DNA from: Phycisphaeraceae bacterium
GTDB lineage: Bacteria > Planctomycetota > Phycisphaerae > Phycisphaerales > Phycisphaeraceae
DNA length: 48,418 nucleotides
Assembly: GCA_002716625.1 (NCBI GenBank)
Contig: PBAS01000059.1
Span: 1-48,418 of the forward strand
Reading direction: 5' to 3'
The translations under genes were made by a program, and so were the position numbers. The notes below the pieces were generated by a model. It was not told the origin of the DNA. It was given only the letters and a program-made list of their open reading frames with translations, and searched no databases. Of the stretch, positions 1 through 9,167 are shown one piece after another; position 1 is the first letter of the stretch, and each line of letters opens with the position of its first letter.

Positions 1-29
1 CGAGTGATTCTGACTCTTTGATCTGAAAG

Positions 30-58
30 CAAAGGGGCTGTCTCTGGCAGTCCCTTTG
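30..58 (+). terminator. Hairpin upstream of tRNA-Trp, possible terminator of the preceding gene
   Basis: An 11-bp stem pairs positions 30-40 with 48-58 (one G-T wobble) around a 7-base loop. Only a weak T tract (TT) follows, so this is either a poor intrinsic terminator for a gene left of the window or an RNA-processing hairpin. In many bacteria tuf or rpmG lies here, but the window does not reach it. Confidence 0.4.
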
Positions 59-84
59 TTGCACCGCTAAAAAGGTTTCGGTGC

Positions 85-157
<73 letters not shown>

Positions 158-280
158 TTGTACGTTTCACATTGCCGTTCAACCGGCAGAACCGTGAATG
201 AGTGGCTTAAGATCAGTTGGTAACTTGGATTCGCATCCGGTTTTCTCGTGGGATTCAGACCGAGTATAAGCAAAATGTTA

Positions 281-676
281 ATGGCACTTTATAAACCTGG
301 TCAAGGGTATTGGACGCGTATGCTAACCGCAATAGGTGCTAGTACACTTGTTTTGGCCGGGATGGGTTGGATCTATGGTGAACTTGGTGGAATTGCAGAC
401 CACATGACACGGAATGTGACCCGCGCTTCGATTGTTGTGGGGACCATTGTTGTTTTTGGTGGGCTGGGCTGGTATTTGCTGAATAAGCCACGTATCGTTG
501 ATTTTATGATTGCCACAGAAGCAGAAATGCGTAAAGTCAATTGGCCCAGTCGTAATCAGATTATTGGTTCGACCTGTGTGGTGATCTGCGGGACGGCTAT
601 GATGGCGATCCTGCTGTGGGTAGTGGACATTTTTTTCTTATGGCTTTTTCGGACCATTAACGTGGTTGCCGGTTAG
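281..676 (+). CDS. secE: Preprotein translocase subunit SecE
   Basis: SecE is the small clamp subunit of the SecYEG channel in the inner membrane. The 131-residue product has two N-terminal hydrophobic segments and then the conserved SecE core, an amphipathic stretch with EMRKVNWPSRNQ followed by a final membrane helix. It is longer than the ~60-residue minimal SecE, which fits the multi-helix form. In-frame starts also exist at 248 (GTG) and 275 (ATG). I chose 281 because the protein then begins MALYKPGQG, which reads as the natural N-terminus; no strong ribosome binding site separates the options. It lies between tRNA-Trp and nusG and is probably co-transcribed with nusG. Confidence 0.93.
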   Translation: MALYKPGQGYWTRMLTAIGASTLVLAGMGWIYGELGGIADHMTRNVTRASIVVGTIVVFGGLGWYLLNKPRIVDFMIATEAEMRKVNWPSRNQIIGSTCVVICGTAMMAILLWVVDIFFLWLFRTINVVAG

Positions 677-744
677 TTACTTATATTCACATGGCTCGGC
701 CCTGTATTGTGCCGCCGGGCCCTTACATCGGGAAATTGTTTCTC

Positions 745-1467
745 ATGGTTGAGGAAGAACAACAGGCCAATTCTGGTGAAACTGAGGATATGGTAGCAAC
801 CACGGATCAGGCCGGCCAGGTTGAAACACAAACATCTGATACTCCAGCGGCGGCTCCACCAGCGCCTGCAGAAACCCAGGATCAGATTGGTGAGGATCAA
901 CCACTGGTCATGCCGGGAATGAACTGGTTTGTCCTGCGGGTGGCTTCCAACAAAGAAGATACTGTTCGCCAGACGCTGCTGCGTAAGATCAAAATCGAAG
1001 GGTTTGAAAATTTGGTGAATCGGATTCTGGTACCTACAGAAAAGGTCAAGATCATCAAGGGAGGAAAGCAAAGGGTGCAGATGAAGAAACTGTATCCTGG
1101 CTACGTTTTTGTCGAAATGCAGTTGGAACACGATGGGAGAATTCCTCAGGATGTGTTTTTCCTGATCAAAGAGACAACGGGGGTTGGCGATTTTATCGGG
1201 ACCGCAGGTCGGCCAAGTCCGATGAGTATCCCCGAGATCGAAAAAATGCTGGCGGCCTCCAAAGCACCTGAAGAAGAGCCGACGGTCAAGATGGAGTTTC
1301 AAAAGGGCGACCATATCAAGATCAATGATGGTCCTTTTGAGAATATGGAAGGTACAGTTGATGAAATGTTGCCCGACCAAGGTAAGGTGCGTGTGATCGT
1401 CACTATTTTTGGTCGTTCCACACCAGTTGAACTTGAGTACTGGCTGGTTGAAAAGATCGAAGAATAG
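745..1467 (+). CDS. nusG: Transcription termination/antitermination factor NusG
   Basis: NusG binds RNA polymerase and links it to Rho or the ribosome. The 240-residue protein has an acidic, Pro/Ala-rich N-terminal extension of about 55 residues. The NGN domain follows (from NWFVLRVASNKED, with the YPGYVFVEM core), then a C-terminal KOW domain (FQKGDHIKINDGPF ... GRSTPVELEYWLVEKI). The frame stays open back to an ATG at 691, but I prefer 745 (MVEEEQQ) because the 18 extra residues are Pro/Gly-rich and unlike the family. The usual downstream rplK-rplA-rplJ-rplL cluster is absent here. Confidence 0.94.
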   Translation: MVEEEQQANSGETEDMVATTDQAGQVETQTSDTPAAAPPAPAETQDQIGEDQPLVMPGMNWFVLRVASNKEDTVRQTLLRKIKIEGFENLVNRILVPTEKVKIIKGGKQRVQMKKLYPGYVFVEMQLEHDGRIPQDVFFLIKETTGVGDFIGTAGRPSPMSIPEIEKMLAASKAPEEEPTVKMEFQKGDHIKINDGPFENMEGTVDEMLPDQGKVRVIVTIFGRSTPVELEYWLVEKIEE

Positions 1468-1503
1468 CAGTTAGTTCAGGTTTTTTAGCTCCACGACGTA
1501 CAA

Positions 1504-1538
1504 CCAAGGATTTTGCAGACTATGGGTAAAACCCTTGG
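1504..1538 (+). terminator. Inverted repeat downstream of nusG, possible terminator
   Basis: CCAAGGATTTT (1504-1514) pairs with AAAACCCTTGG (1528-1538) with one A-C mismatch around a 13-base loop. No T run follows, so intrinsic termination is uncertain. It sits 36 bases after the nusG stop and just before the promoter of the next gene. Confidence 0.4.
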
Positions 1539-1613
1539 TGCGGTGGTTGCGGCATCGCGCGGGGTAATTTTTAAGTCATTTTCAATAAACAACTTAAGCC
1601 GGCCCCTCAAGGC

Positions 1614-1642
1614 TTGTTGGTGATTGGTTCGATAGTTATTGT
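1614..1642 (+). promoter_or_regulatory. Predicted sigma70-type promoter for the small gene at 1675
   Basis: TTGTTG (1614-1619), a 17-base spacer and TATTGT (1637-1642) match the -35/-10 pattern. The predicted start near 1649 gives a leader of about 26 bases that contains the AAGGAGAT ribosome binding site of the 1675 gene. Confidence 0.5.
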
Positions 1643-1674
1643 AGCATGGATTTCTCTAGTCAAGGAGATCGGGC

Positions 1675-2004
1675 ATGAGTGTGTCGGGTGCTGGCACTGC
1701 TGCGGGCGTGGCTCAAGCTGCGCATCAATCGGAGCAGGTAGCACGTCGCCGTGACAAGCAATCAGCAACCCGGTCAAGGGATGCCGAGCGGTTACGTGAT
1801 CTCATTGATCTGCATTTACATGCGGTGGAGCAGGGAAATGAGCCCAAGGCGCCATCTCCGCTACGTGTTAATGAGGAATTGCCGCAGGACCTGTCCCGGG
1901 ATGGGGAGGAGGAACCGGGACGAGGGGAGACACGCGGCCAGAAGGAGGATCCGGCCCAAGTTCCCAAAGAGTCAACTTGTCGACATCTGGACATTCGAGC
2001 ATAA
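1675..2004 (+). CDS. Small conserved-type protein of unknown function
   Basis: This 109-residue, highly charged protein is not assigned to a family. The start is well supported: AAGGAGAT lies 8 bases upstream of the ATG and a promoter-like pair sits at 1614-1642. The N-terminus is Ala/Gly-rich (MSVSGAGTAAGVAQAAHQ), then an Arg/Lys/Asp stretch leads to a helical LRDLIDLHLHAVEQ segment. The rest is Pro/Glu/Arg-rich and ends in HLDIRA. There is no signal peptide or membrane helix. Small disordered proteins ending in a similar LD-x-x tail occur in planctomycetes, but that is recollection, not a search. A role is not inferable from nusG next door. Confidence 0.6.
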   Translation: MSVSGAGTAAGVAQAAHQSEQVARRRDKQSATRSRDAERLRDLIDLHLHAVEQGNEPKAPSPLRVNEELPQDLSRDGEEEPGRGETRGQKEDPAQVPKESTCRHLDIRA

Positions 2005-2040
2005 GCCACATGTGATTGTGGCGCGATAGGTGTTTCTATC
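2005..2040 (+). terminator. Two small hairpins after the 1675 gene
   Basis: GCCACA (2005-2010) pairs with TGTGGC (2017-2022) directly after the stop codon, and GATAG (2025-2029) pairs with CTATC (2036-2040). Neither is followed by a clear T run, so termination is only a possibility. Confidence 0.3.
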
Positions 2041-2052
2041 ACATTTCGTTTA

Positions 2053-2085
2053 CCGACCACTTCCCAGGTCGGCCCGCGGTACAAT
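2053..2085 (+). promoter_or_regulatory. -10-like box with an upstream inverted repeat, candidate leaderless promoter
   Basis: TACAAT at 2080-2085 is followed by exactly 6 bases and then the ATG at 2092, so transcription would start at or next to the start codon. The inverted repeat CCGACC (2053-2058) / GGTCGG (2067-2072), 8-base centre, lies where the -35 element would be and could be an operator. No good -35 hexamer is visible. Confidence 0.45.
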
Positions 2086-2091
2086 GCCGCC

Positions 2092-2640
2092 ATGTTGTGG
2101 AAAAATCTTTTTATCTGTGCGGCGGTTGCCTTGGAGGGTTATCTTGTCGCCTGTACGTGGCTTATCGTATCGCGTAGGGAGATCAAGGCTGATTGCAAAA
2201 AGTTGAACGCCCTGCTGGCAGAATGCGATGCGACACTTGATGGTTGTCGTGAGTCTATTCGTAAACGAGATACCAAACTTGTCCGGTTTGAAGGATTGGA
2301 TGATCGAGTCTTATCGGATAAAGGATCTCCACAACCGAAATTAGGGGCATTGGCACCGGTGTGGCAACAATCTGGGTGGCTATTCTCAGAGTTCGGTTTC
2401 GACTTGGCAAGGATCGCTCGGGCCACAGTCGGCCGAGCTGGCGCCGTGCCTATGATCTCCACCCATCCAGCACGGTTGGAAAGACGCGATCTTCCGTATG
2501 AGCTAGGATCTACAGATGGGAGGGTTGCGAGGGAGGTATGCGACGTCATGGGAGAGAGACCCTGGTATTCGACTCAGTGTGGCCATGTTTTTTGTTTGGC
2601 CGCCCGGGTACTTGTCGCTGTAGCGTGCCTAGTTCCTTGA
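2092..2640 (+). CDS. Predicted membrane-anchored protein, unknown function
   Basis: The 182-residue product starts with a hydrophobic helix (LFICAAVALEGYLVACTWLIV), then a charged helical stretch (residues ~28-60) that could form a coiled coil. The remainder is unfamiliar. The last 30 residues (with VLVAVACLVP) are again hydrophobic. No Shine-Dalgarno precedes the ATG; instead a TACAAT box ends 6 bases before it, which suggests a leaderless transcript and is the best argument that the frame is used. It ends 19 bases before rmuC and could be co-transcribed with it. I recognise no family, and the C-terminal half may be non-coding or frameshifted. Confidence 0.45.
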   Translation: MLWKNLFICAAVALEGYLVACTWLIVSRREIKADCKKLNALLAECDATLDGCRESIRKRDTKLVRFEGLDDRVLSDKGSPQPKLGALAPVWQQSGWLFSEFGFDLARIARATVGRAGAVPMISTHPARLERRDLPYELGSTDGRVAREVCDVMGERPWYSTQCGHVFCLAARVLVAVACLVP

Positions 2641-2659
2641 TGTGGGAAGAGGGTGATCA

Positions 2660-3991
2660 ATGGAACTGTCTGATGTCCTTCTGATTGTCATTCTCGTTTC
2701 CGCGTTGTTGGCGATTGGGTTGCTGGTGGTGGTGTTGGGGCGGTCCAAGTCGGGGGCGGCGGAGAAGGCCCTGCGTGATGAGTTGCGCGAAGGGCGGCGC
2801 GAGTCGCAGCAGGCCTCGCGTGATCTGCGTGAAGAGTTGAGTGGTGGCTTGAAGGCGGGTAACGAGACGCTATCCAAGACGCTGGCCGATTTCAGCCAAG
2901 TGCAGAACAAGCGGCTCGAGGAGTTTGCCAAGAAGCTCAGCGAGCTTTCCGAATCCAACCAGAGGGTGATCGAGCGGGTGCGCAAGAGTCTCGATGAGCG
3001 TTTAAAAGAATTGCGAGATGGCAACGAGAAAAAGCTCGAGGAGATGCGCAAGACCGTCGACGAGAAGTTGCAGGGTACGTTGGAAAAGCGTCTCGGGGAA
3101 TCCTTCAAACTCGTCAGCGAGCGGTTGGAAAATGTCCAGAAGGGCTTGGGCGAGATGCAGAGCCTAGCCTCGGGCGTTGGCGACTTAAAGCGTGTACTAA
3201 CCAACGTGAAGACGCGGGGTACTTGGGCGGAGGTGCAACTCGGGGCCATTCTCGATCAGACGCTCACACCCGAGCAATACGTTAAGAACGTTCAGACTAA
3301 AGAGAATACATCCGAGCGCGTGGAGTTCGCGGTAAAGCTCCCGGGTTCGAAAGATGGCTTGGGCGATAGCCTGCTCCTTCCCATCGACTCCAAATTTCCT
3401 ACCGAAGACTACCAACGCCTGCAGGATGCCGCCGACCGGGCGGATCAAGAGGCGGCCGAGAAGAGTCTCAATGCCTTACTACGCACGGTGCGAAAATCAG
3501 CCAAAGAGATTCAGTCGAAGTACATCAACCCGCCAACCACGACCGACTTTGCGGTGATGTTTCTTGCTACTGAAGGGATGTACGCCGAGGTGCTCCGACA
3601 GCCCGGTCTTCTGGAGGAGATCCAGCACGATCACCGCATCGTGATTGCCGGTCCTACGACCATCACCGCCATTCTCACCAGTCTGCGCATGGGTTTCCGG
3701 ACGCTGGCGATCGAAAAGCAGGCCAGCGAGGTTTGGCAGGTTCTGGCCGCCGTAAAGACGGAGTTTGGCAAGTTCGGAGACGTCCTCGATAAGGTGAAGA
3801 AGCACTTGAATACCGCATCCAAATCCATCGAAAAGACCGGCACACGCACCCGGGCCATGGAGCGAAAACTGAGCTCAGTGGAGCGTCTCTCGGAAGAAGA
3901 TTCGGCGCAGGTACTGGGCCTGACGGATCTGGAACCCTCCCCGAAGGTCTTACAAATCGAAGAGGATCTGGCAGGAGACAACGAAAGCTGA
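2660..3991 (+). CDS. rmuC: DNA recombination protein RmuC
   Basis: RmuC limits inversion at short inverted repeats and is built like a membrane-tethered nuclease-fold protein. The 443-residue product has an N-terminal membrane helix (residues ~5-28) and a long Lys/Glu/Arg-rich coiled coil (~35-170). The conserved RmuC domain follows, with RGTWAEVQLGAILDQ, LPIDSKFPTEDYQ and GPTTITAILTSLRMGF. The helix-coil-nuclease order and the length are typical. The gene is clearly richer in GC than its neighbours: sampled 60-base lines run roughly 53-72%, against about 45-50% nearby, so recent acquisition or strong codon bias is possible. The upstream unknown gene ends 19 bases before it. Confidence 0.92.
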   Translation: MELSDVLLIVILVSALLAIGLLVVVLGRSKSGAAEKALRDELREGRRESQQASRDLREELSGGLKAGNETLSKTLADFSQVQNKRLEEFAKKLSELSESNQRVIERVRKSLDERLKELRDGNEKKLEEMRKTVDEKLQGTLEKRLGESFKLVSERLENVQKGLGEMQSLASGVGDLKRVLTNVKTRGTWAEVQLGAILDQTLTPEQYVKNVQTKENTSERVEFAVKLPGSKDGLGDSLLLPIDSKFPTEDYQRLQDAADRADQEAAEKSLNALLRTVRKSAKEIQSKYINPPTTTDFAVMFLATEGMYAEVLRQPGLLEEIQHDHRIVIAGPTTITAILTSLRMGFRTLAIEKQASEVWQVLAAVKTEFGKFGDVLDKVKKHLNTASKSIEKTGTRTRAMERKLSSVERLSEEDSAQVLGLTDLEPSPKVLQIEEDLAGDNES

Positions 3992-4000
3992 GGACAAGCC

Positions 4001-4065
4001 GTCCCCCCGTCGAAGCAGTCCAGGTCGGCCTGTTCGTAGTGTTTCGAGTTCGGGCGTGGGGGGAC
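4001..4065 (+). repeat. Inverted repeat just downstream of rmuC
   Basis: GTCCCCCC (4001-4008) and GGGGGGAC (4058-4065) are perfect 8-bp arms, 49 bases apart, starting 10 bases after the rmuC stop. The arms could close a large stem-loop in the rmuC 3' untranslated RNA. There is no T run, so it is not a standard terminator. Confidence 0.45.
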
Positions 4066-4219
4066 ATGACGGCGATCTGAAAAGTTGGTTCGTGACGTCA
4101 TTGGGGTTATGTCTTGTGGTAACAACGCGTAAGTTTAGAGATTTGGGTACTAACTTGAGCAAGGAGTTTCCGACCCAGATGTAATATAGCCGTCATGGCA
4201 AATACCGATCATGGCCGGA

Positions 4220-4513
4220 TTAAACCATGGCTGGCAATTCCGCATCAATCTGCGGGAAATACCGCCGAATGAGCGAACAGTCAAATTTGGCTTGAATGTC
4301 ACCAACCGGTTCCTGCTGTAGCAGGAACTCGAATGCTGCTTTAACGACACATTCAGGTGCAACACGGCCACGACACCACAGATCATAGTCAGACCAGTTC
4401 AGCGTCACATCAAATTGATGGGTTTCACCATCATCTTTGACGCATACCGTATACGTCCACTGGTTCTTGCCCTCGGTCTCTGTGACAATTTCGATTGTGG
4501 CCATCGTGCCCAT
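4220..4513 (-). CDS. Small conserved protein of unknown function
   Basis: The 97-residue product begins MGTMATIEIVTETEG; the ATG at 4504 (MATIEI) is an equally good start. It reads as a compact beta-then-alpha protein: a strand-rich half (WTYTVCVKDDGETHQFDVTL), a WSDYDLW motif and a helical C-terminus (VVKAAFEFLLQQEPVG ... DCSLIRRYFPQID). I recall similar sequences as conserved unknowns in several bacterial groups but can attach no function. It has its own promoter (4543-4571) between it and the rpoC terminator, and it converges on rmuC. Confidence 0.75.
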   Translation of the reverse strand: MGTMATIEIVTETEGKNQWTYTVCVKDDGETHQFDVTLNWSDYDLWCRGRVAPECVVKAAFEFLLQQEPVGDIQAKFDCSLIRRYFPQIDAELPAMV

Positions 4514-4542
4514 TGCCTGGTGTATTCTTCAAATATTCAAAC

Positions 4543-4571
4543 TAATAACATGCATCGACTATTACCTGCAA
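4543..4571 (-). promoter_or_regulatory. Predicted sigma70-type promoter for the 4220-4513 gene
   Basis: Read on the minus strand, TTGCAG (4566-4571), a 17-base spacer and TTATTA (4543-4548; TATTAG with an 18-base spacer is the alternative) form a -35/-10 pair. The predicted start near 4536 is about 23 bases upstream of the first ATG. Confidence 0.5.
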
Positions 4572-4580
4572 GGGGATAAG

Positions 4581-4617
4581 AAAAAGACCACTTGCTAGAT
4601 GAGCAAGCGGTCTTTTT
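4581..4617 (-). terminator. Strong bidirectional terminator after rpoC
   Basis: The stem AAAAAGACC + CTTGC (4581-4595) pairs with GCAAG + GGTCTTTTT (4603-4617), interrupted by one A-C mismatch, around a 7-base loop. A T run follows in both directions. It lies 29 bases after the rpoC stop and ends the rpoBC transcript. Confidence 0.9.
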
Positions 4618-4645
4618 ATGCTTGGCGTGATCCACACTTTTGAGG

Positions 4646-7600
4646 TTAAGGTCGCCTGGCCCCACCACCCGACGCAGGTTCCGATTCGCCGAGTAGTTGA
4701 GCGGCCAAACGCGACTCGCCAATGGTTGTTTCAATTTCTGTCGGCAATTCGGCGCCGGCAGCTTCTGCCATTGCCGAGGCATCTTCAATCTGTTCTTCAC
4801 GAGTCGGCTCTTCTATGACCGGTGGCTCGGCAAGATGCTCAACTTGCATGGCAGTATAGTCTCGGAAGCCGGTGCCGACTGGGATAAGGTGACCGAGCAG
4901 GACGTTTTCCTTCAGCCCAACCAACGTATCGACGCGCCCAGCCAGCGATGCTTCGGTGAGGACCTTGGTGGTTTCCTGGAATGAGGCGCCGGAAAGGAAG
5001 CTTTCCGATTGAAGGCTGGCTTTGGTGATACCGAGTAACAACGTGGTTGCCGTTGCCGGTTTGGCTTTGTTAAACGTTGCCGGTTGTTTACCATCGACTT
5101 CGGCCTTGGCATTGATGTCGCGCAGTTCAGACTTTTCGACCATTGCGCCGATTGCCAAGCCGGTATCACCCGGTTCCTTGATCCGGCCGACTTGGGTGAT
5201 TTTCTCATTGGCAATCCGGAAGCGGAACTTGTCCACAACCTCATTGGGTAACAGCTCTGTTTGTCCGGGGTTTTCAATACGTACCTTACGCAGCATCTGA
5301 TTGAGGATGACCTCAATATGCTTGTCGTTGATGGTTACGCCCTGTGCACGGTATACATTTTGGACCTCGTCAAGCAGATAGTTAAATAATGCTTCTTCAC
5401 CTTTAATTCGCAGGATATCATGTGGAATAAGTGAGCCATCGATTAGCGGATCACCAGCAGTGACATAGTCACCCGTGTGTACCAGCAGATGCCGGTCTTG
5501 TTGCACATGATGTTCTACTTCAAGCCCCGAACTGCTCTTGACGGTAATTGTCATCTTGCCACGCCGTTTGTCACTTCGTAGCTCGACCTGCCCTGAGATT
5601 TCGGCGAGAACTGCAGGATCACGAGGCTTTCGGGCTTCAAAGATTTCGGTCACACGGGGCAAGCCGCCGACGATATCGGCTGACCCGATTGCTTCTCGCG
5701 GTTGACGGGCAAGCATGATGCCAGCTTCAATTTCCTGTTCTTCTTGGACCTCGATACGAGCTTTGGCAGGAAGATAATGGAAGTCCAGAATCTTGCCGTC
5801 GTTATCTTCAATTACGATTCGCGGGTGCATCTCGCCCTTATGTTCAATCACGACCAACGCCTCGCCTCTGGCTTGGCTTTGGGCTCCCCTGGTCCGTGCG
5901 CCGGCTGCCTCAGCCTCGGTTCGAACCGTTTCGCCCGGTACGATATCTTCGAATCGCACCTTTCCGGCTTTACCGGCCAAGATTGGGACACGGTGGGGAT
6001 CCCATTTGACCAGAATTTGCCCTTTCTTCACGGTGTCGCCATTTTTGACTTTGATGTAAGAGCCGTATTGGATCTTAAACTTCTCCAGTTCACGTCCTTT
6101 GGCGTCAAGAATATCAAGTTCGCCATTACGTTTGAGCGAGACCAGGACATCGTTGCCATCTTCATCCTGCGTGGGGACCTCATCAGCATCCGTAATTTGT
6201 ATGGTTCCACTGTGGTTGGCACGGAATTCAGTATCAACCAATGATGTTGATGCAACACCACCTGTATGGAATGTTCTCATCGTCAGTTGGGTGCCTGGTT
6301 CACCAATTGACTGTGCCGCAATGATTCCAACGGCAAGGCCATCTTCAACCAATTTTCCGGATGACATGTCCTCACCGTAACACTTGGCACAGATCCCCTG
6401 CCGGGAGTCGCATGTTAGCGGGCTGCGAACAACCACGCTGTCAATGCCCAGGTTTTCAATTCCGATGGCAGCATCGGTGGTGATAAGTGAGTTTTCTTCA
6501 ACAAGAAGTTCGTCGGTAATGGGGTTGCGGATTGTTTCGCGTGCGGCCCGGCCAACGATCTGTGCACGCAGTGGCACATCGATTTCATCACCCTTGTAGA
6601 TCGCACGTTTGGTCACACCTTGTTTGGTGCCGCAATTTTCACGGGCGATGAATACATTTTGGGCAACATCAGCAAGCTTTCGGGTTAGGTAGCCAGAGTC
6701 TGCCGTTTTGAGAGCAGTGTCGGCCAAACCCTTTCGGGCGCCATGTGTAGAACTGAAATATTCCAGTACGCTCATCCCCTCACGTGCATTTGCCTTGATG
6801 GGTGTTTCGATAATTTCGCCTGAAGGTTTACTCATCAGGCCACGCATGCCCGCTAGTTGCTGAAGCTGGCCAACTGACCCACGGGCGCCAGATTCGACTT
6901 CGAGATAGGCTGGGTTTAGATATCGCTGTCCTTCGGGTGAGTCGATGGGTAGGGGGATATCACGGTCATCCCGTCGATCTTGCTTGAGTTCTTTGAGTAA
7001 TTCTTTGGTTACTTCTTCACGGCAGTGCGTCCACAGGTCGAGCAGTTGGTTATATCGCTCGCGATCTGTGATGGCCCCTGCATGGAAAGCCTTTTCGACC
7101 CGGTCGACCTTCTTTTGCGTAGTATCGATGATAGAGTGTTTGGCTGCCGGAATTCGAAGATCCGCAATGGCAAATGACAGCCCCGCCACGGTCGACCTCT
7201 TGAACCCAATTTCCTTAAGGCGATCAAGCAGAGAAATGGTTGCAGGTCGGCCACGATGCGCATACGTGTCATCAATGACGCGGCTGCTGCCCTTTTTTCG
7301 GAGTGCGCAATTATAGAAGGGCATGTCCTTTTCGAGAATGTCATTGAACAGGATGCGGCCCAAGGTGGTGACAATTCGCGAATTCTCGGCCAAGGGTTTG
7401 GCTGCATCCGCTTCATCTTCAATGACACCGCTGTAATGATTTTGGGGTAGACGAACACAGATTGGATCGTGAATCTTAATCTTCTTTAAGTCATAAGCTA
7501 GCATGGCTTCGCTCGGATCCTTGAAGGTGGGGCACTTTTTAGGATCTGACGGTGTTTCGGGCATCGTTGTGATGTAATAAACGCCCAGCACAATTTCTTG

Positions 7601-9094
7601 TGACGGGCTGATGACCGGTTCGCCGTTTGCGGGGCTGAAGATGTTATGGGTCGACAGCATCAGGATGTGTGCTTCGGCCTGTGCTTCAACAGACAGTGGC
7701 AGGTGCACGGCCATCTGGTCGCCGTCAAAGTCAGCGTTGAAGCCGTTGCAGACCAGTGGGTGTACCCTGATGGCATTGCCTTCTACCAGGATTGGTTCAA
7801 ATGCCTGAATACCCATTCGGTGAAGCGTTGGTGCTCGATTAAGCAGCACTGGATGCTGGTCAATGACCTCTTCCAAGATGTCCCACACCTCTGGATCGCG
7901 CCGCTCAAGCATCTTCTTGGCACTTTTGATGGTGTCGGCCAGCCCGTGCTCTTTGAGTCTTCGAATGATAAACGGTTGGAATAACTCCAACGCAATTTTC
8001 TTAGGCAGCCCACACTGATGTAGTTTCAGTTCCGGACCAACAACGATGACGGATCGAGCTGAATAGTCAACACGCTTACCCAATAGGTTCTCGCGAAATC
8101 GACCCTGTTTCCCCTTGATCATGTCTGTTAGTGATTTGAGTGGTCGGTTCGATGAACCCAACACCGGTCGTCGGCACCGGCCATTATCGAAAAGCGCATC
8201 CACGGATTGCTGAAGCATACGCTTCTCGTTTCGGATAATGACCTCAGGTGCATTGAGGTCCATCAGTTTTTTAAGGCGATTATTGCGGTTGATGATACGC
8301 CGGTAGAGATCGTTTAGATCTGATGTGGCAAAATTACCACTTTCCAGAAGAACCAGTGGGCGTAGTTCCGGCGGAATCACAGGGATGACGTCCATCACCA
8401 TCCACTCGGGGTTGTTGGGTGAGTGGCGAAGTTGCTCGACAATCTTGAGGCGCTTGGAAAGATCTTTGGTCTTTTGCTTACTTCGGGTTGCCCCCAGCGC
8501 TTCGCGTAGTTCATTGTTTAATGCGTCCAAGTCAGTACGCGCCAGCAGTTCTTTCATGGCCTCCGCGCCCATATTGGCAGAAAAGCTAGAGCCGTATTGT
8601 TCGACCGCCTGCCGGTACTCGTCTTCAGTGAGCAATTGCCGTTCGGTCAGTTCAGTATCGCCTGGGTCAGTTACGGCATAGTCCTGGAAGTAAATGACTT
8701 TTTCCAAGTTGGATGTCTTCATCCCAAGAAGATTTCCCAAGTGGCTGGGAACCGCCTTGAAAAACCAAATATGTACAATCGGCGCAGCCAGATTGATATG
8801 CCCCATACGCTTTCGTCGGACACGGCTGTGAGTCACCTTTACGCCGCACCGATCACAGATGATGCCCTTGAACTTGGTGCCCTTGTACTTGCCACAGGCG
8901 CACTCGTAGTCACGCTCAGGTCCGAAGATGCGTTCGCAGAATAGCCCGTCCTTTTCCGGGCGATAGGTGCGGTAGTTGATGGTCTCGGGTTTCTTGACCT
9001 CGCCAAAGCTCCAACTCCTAACGTCGTTGGGTGAGGCTACTGCGAGTCTGACCGAGCCATAGTCGTTTACACGATCGTACATAGTTTCCGCCAT
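4646..9094 (-). CDS. rpoC: DNA-directed RNA polymerase subunit beta prime
   Basis: This is the largest subunit of RNA polymerase and carries the catalytic magnesium site. At 1482 residues it is full length. Visible are the N-terminal zinc site (C65, C67, C80, C83), the catalytic NADFDGDQ at 453-460, the [20 protein letters not shown] bridge/trigger region (here [16 protein letters not shown]) and the second zinc cluster around [11 protein letters not shown]. The C-terminus is an acidic, Ala/Glu-rich tail. A GGGAG sequence precedes the ATG at 9094. It follows rpoB with a 73-base gap and ends at a strong terminator. Confidence 0.98.
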   Translation of the reverse strand: MAETMYDRVNDYGSVRLAVASPNDVRSWSFGEVKKPETINYRTYRPEKDGLFCERIFGPERDYECACGKYKGTKFKGIICDRCGVKVTHSRVRRKRMGHINLAAPIVHIWFFKAVPSHLGNLLGMKTSNLEKVIYFQDYAVTDPGDTELTERQLLTEDEYRQAVEQYGSSFSANMGAEAMKELLARTDLDALNNELREALGATRSKQKTKDLSKRLKIVEQLRHSPNNPEWMVMDVIPVIPPELRPLVLLESGNFATSDLNDLYRRIINRNNRLKKLMDLNAPEVIIRNEKRMLQQSVDALFDNGRCRRPVLGSSNRPLKSLTDMIKGKQGRFRENLLGKRVDYSARSVIVVGPELKLHQCGLPKKIALELFQPFIIRRLKEHGLADTIKSAKKMLERRDPEVWDILEEVIDQHPVLLNRAPTLHRMGIQAFEPILVEGNAIRVHPLVCNGFNADFDGDQMAVHLPLSVEAQAEAHILMLSTHNIFSPANGEPVISPSQEIVLGVYYITTMPETPSDPKKCPTFKDPSEAMLAYDLKKIKIHDPICVRLPQNHYSGVIEDEADAAKPLAENSRIVTTLGRILFNDILEKDMPFYNCALRKKGSSRVIDDTYAHRGRPATISLLDRLKEIGFKRSTVAGLSFAIADLRIPAAKHSIIDTTQKKVDRVEKAFHAGAITDRERYNQLLDLWTHCREEVTKELLKELKQDRRDDRDIPLPIDSPEGQRYLNPAYLEVESGARGSVGQLQQLAGMRGLMSKPSGEIIETPIKANAREGMSVLEYFSSTHGARKGLADTALKTADSGYLTRKLADVAQNVFIARENCGTKQGVTKRAIYKGDEIDVPLRAQIVGRAARETIRNPITDELLVEENSLITTDAAIGIENLGIDSVVVRSPLTCDSRQGICAKCYGEDMSSGKLVEDGLAVGIIAAQSIGEPGTQLTMRTFHTGGVASTSLVDTEFRANHSGTIQITDADEVPTQDEDGNDVLVSLKRNGELDILDAKGRELEKFKIQYGSYIKVKNGDTVKKGQILVKWDPHRVPILAGKAGKVRFEDIVPGETVRTEAEAAGARTRGAQSQARGEALVVIEHKGEMHPRIVIEDNDGKILDFHYLPAKARIEVQEEQEIEAGIMLARQPREAIGSADIVGGLPRVTEIFEARKPRDPAVLAEISGQVELRSDKRRGKMTITVKSSSGLEVEHHVQQDRHLLVHTGDYVTAGDPLIDGSLIPHDILRIKGEEALFNYLLDEVQNVYRAQGVTINDKHIEVILNQMLRKVRIENPGQTELLPNEVVDKFRFRIANEKITQVGRIKEPGDTGLAIGAMVEKSELRDINAKAEVDGKQPATFNKAKPATATTLLLGITKASLQSESFLSGASFQETTKVLTEASLAGRVDTLVGLKENVLLGHLIPVGTGFRDYTAMQVEHLAEPPVIEEPTREEQIEDASAMAEAAGAELPTEIETTIGESRLAAQLLGESEPASGGGARRP

Positions 9095-9167
9095 GGATTA
9101 AAGGCTCCCGCATCATGGAGGCACCGGGCCAGTGGCCGCGAAAGTGCCTTGTTTGCTTTCACAGGAA

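Noticed and set aside
673..1380. 235-residue open frame opposite nusG
   Set aside because: Lies wholly antisense to a clear NusG, is His/Phe/Cys-rich as shadow frames are, and has no ribosome site.
1725..2093. 122-residue minus-strand frame over the 1675 gene
   Set aside because: Ser/Arg/Cys-rich, no ribosome site, and the plus-strand gene has both a promoter and AAGGAGAT.
5702..6244. 180-residue plus-strand frame inside rpoC
   Set aside because: Antisense to conserved rpoC codons; composition is a mirror of that gene.
7646..7984. 112-residue plus-strand frame inside rpoC
   Set aside because: Overlaps the invariant catalytic region of rpoC on the other strand.
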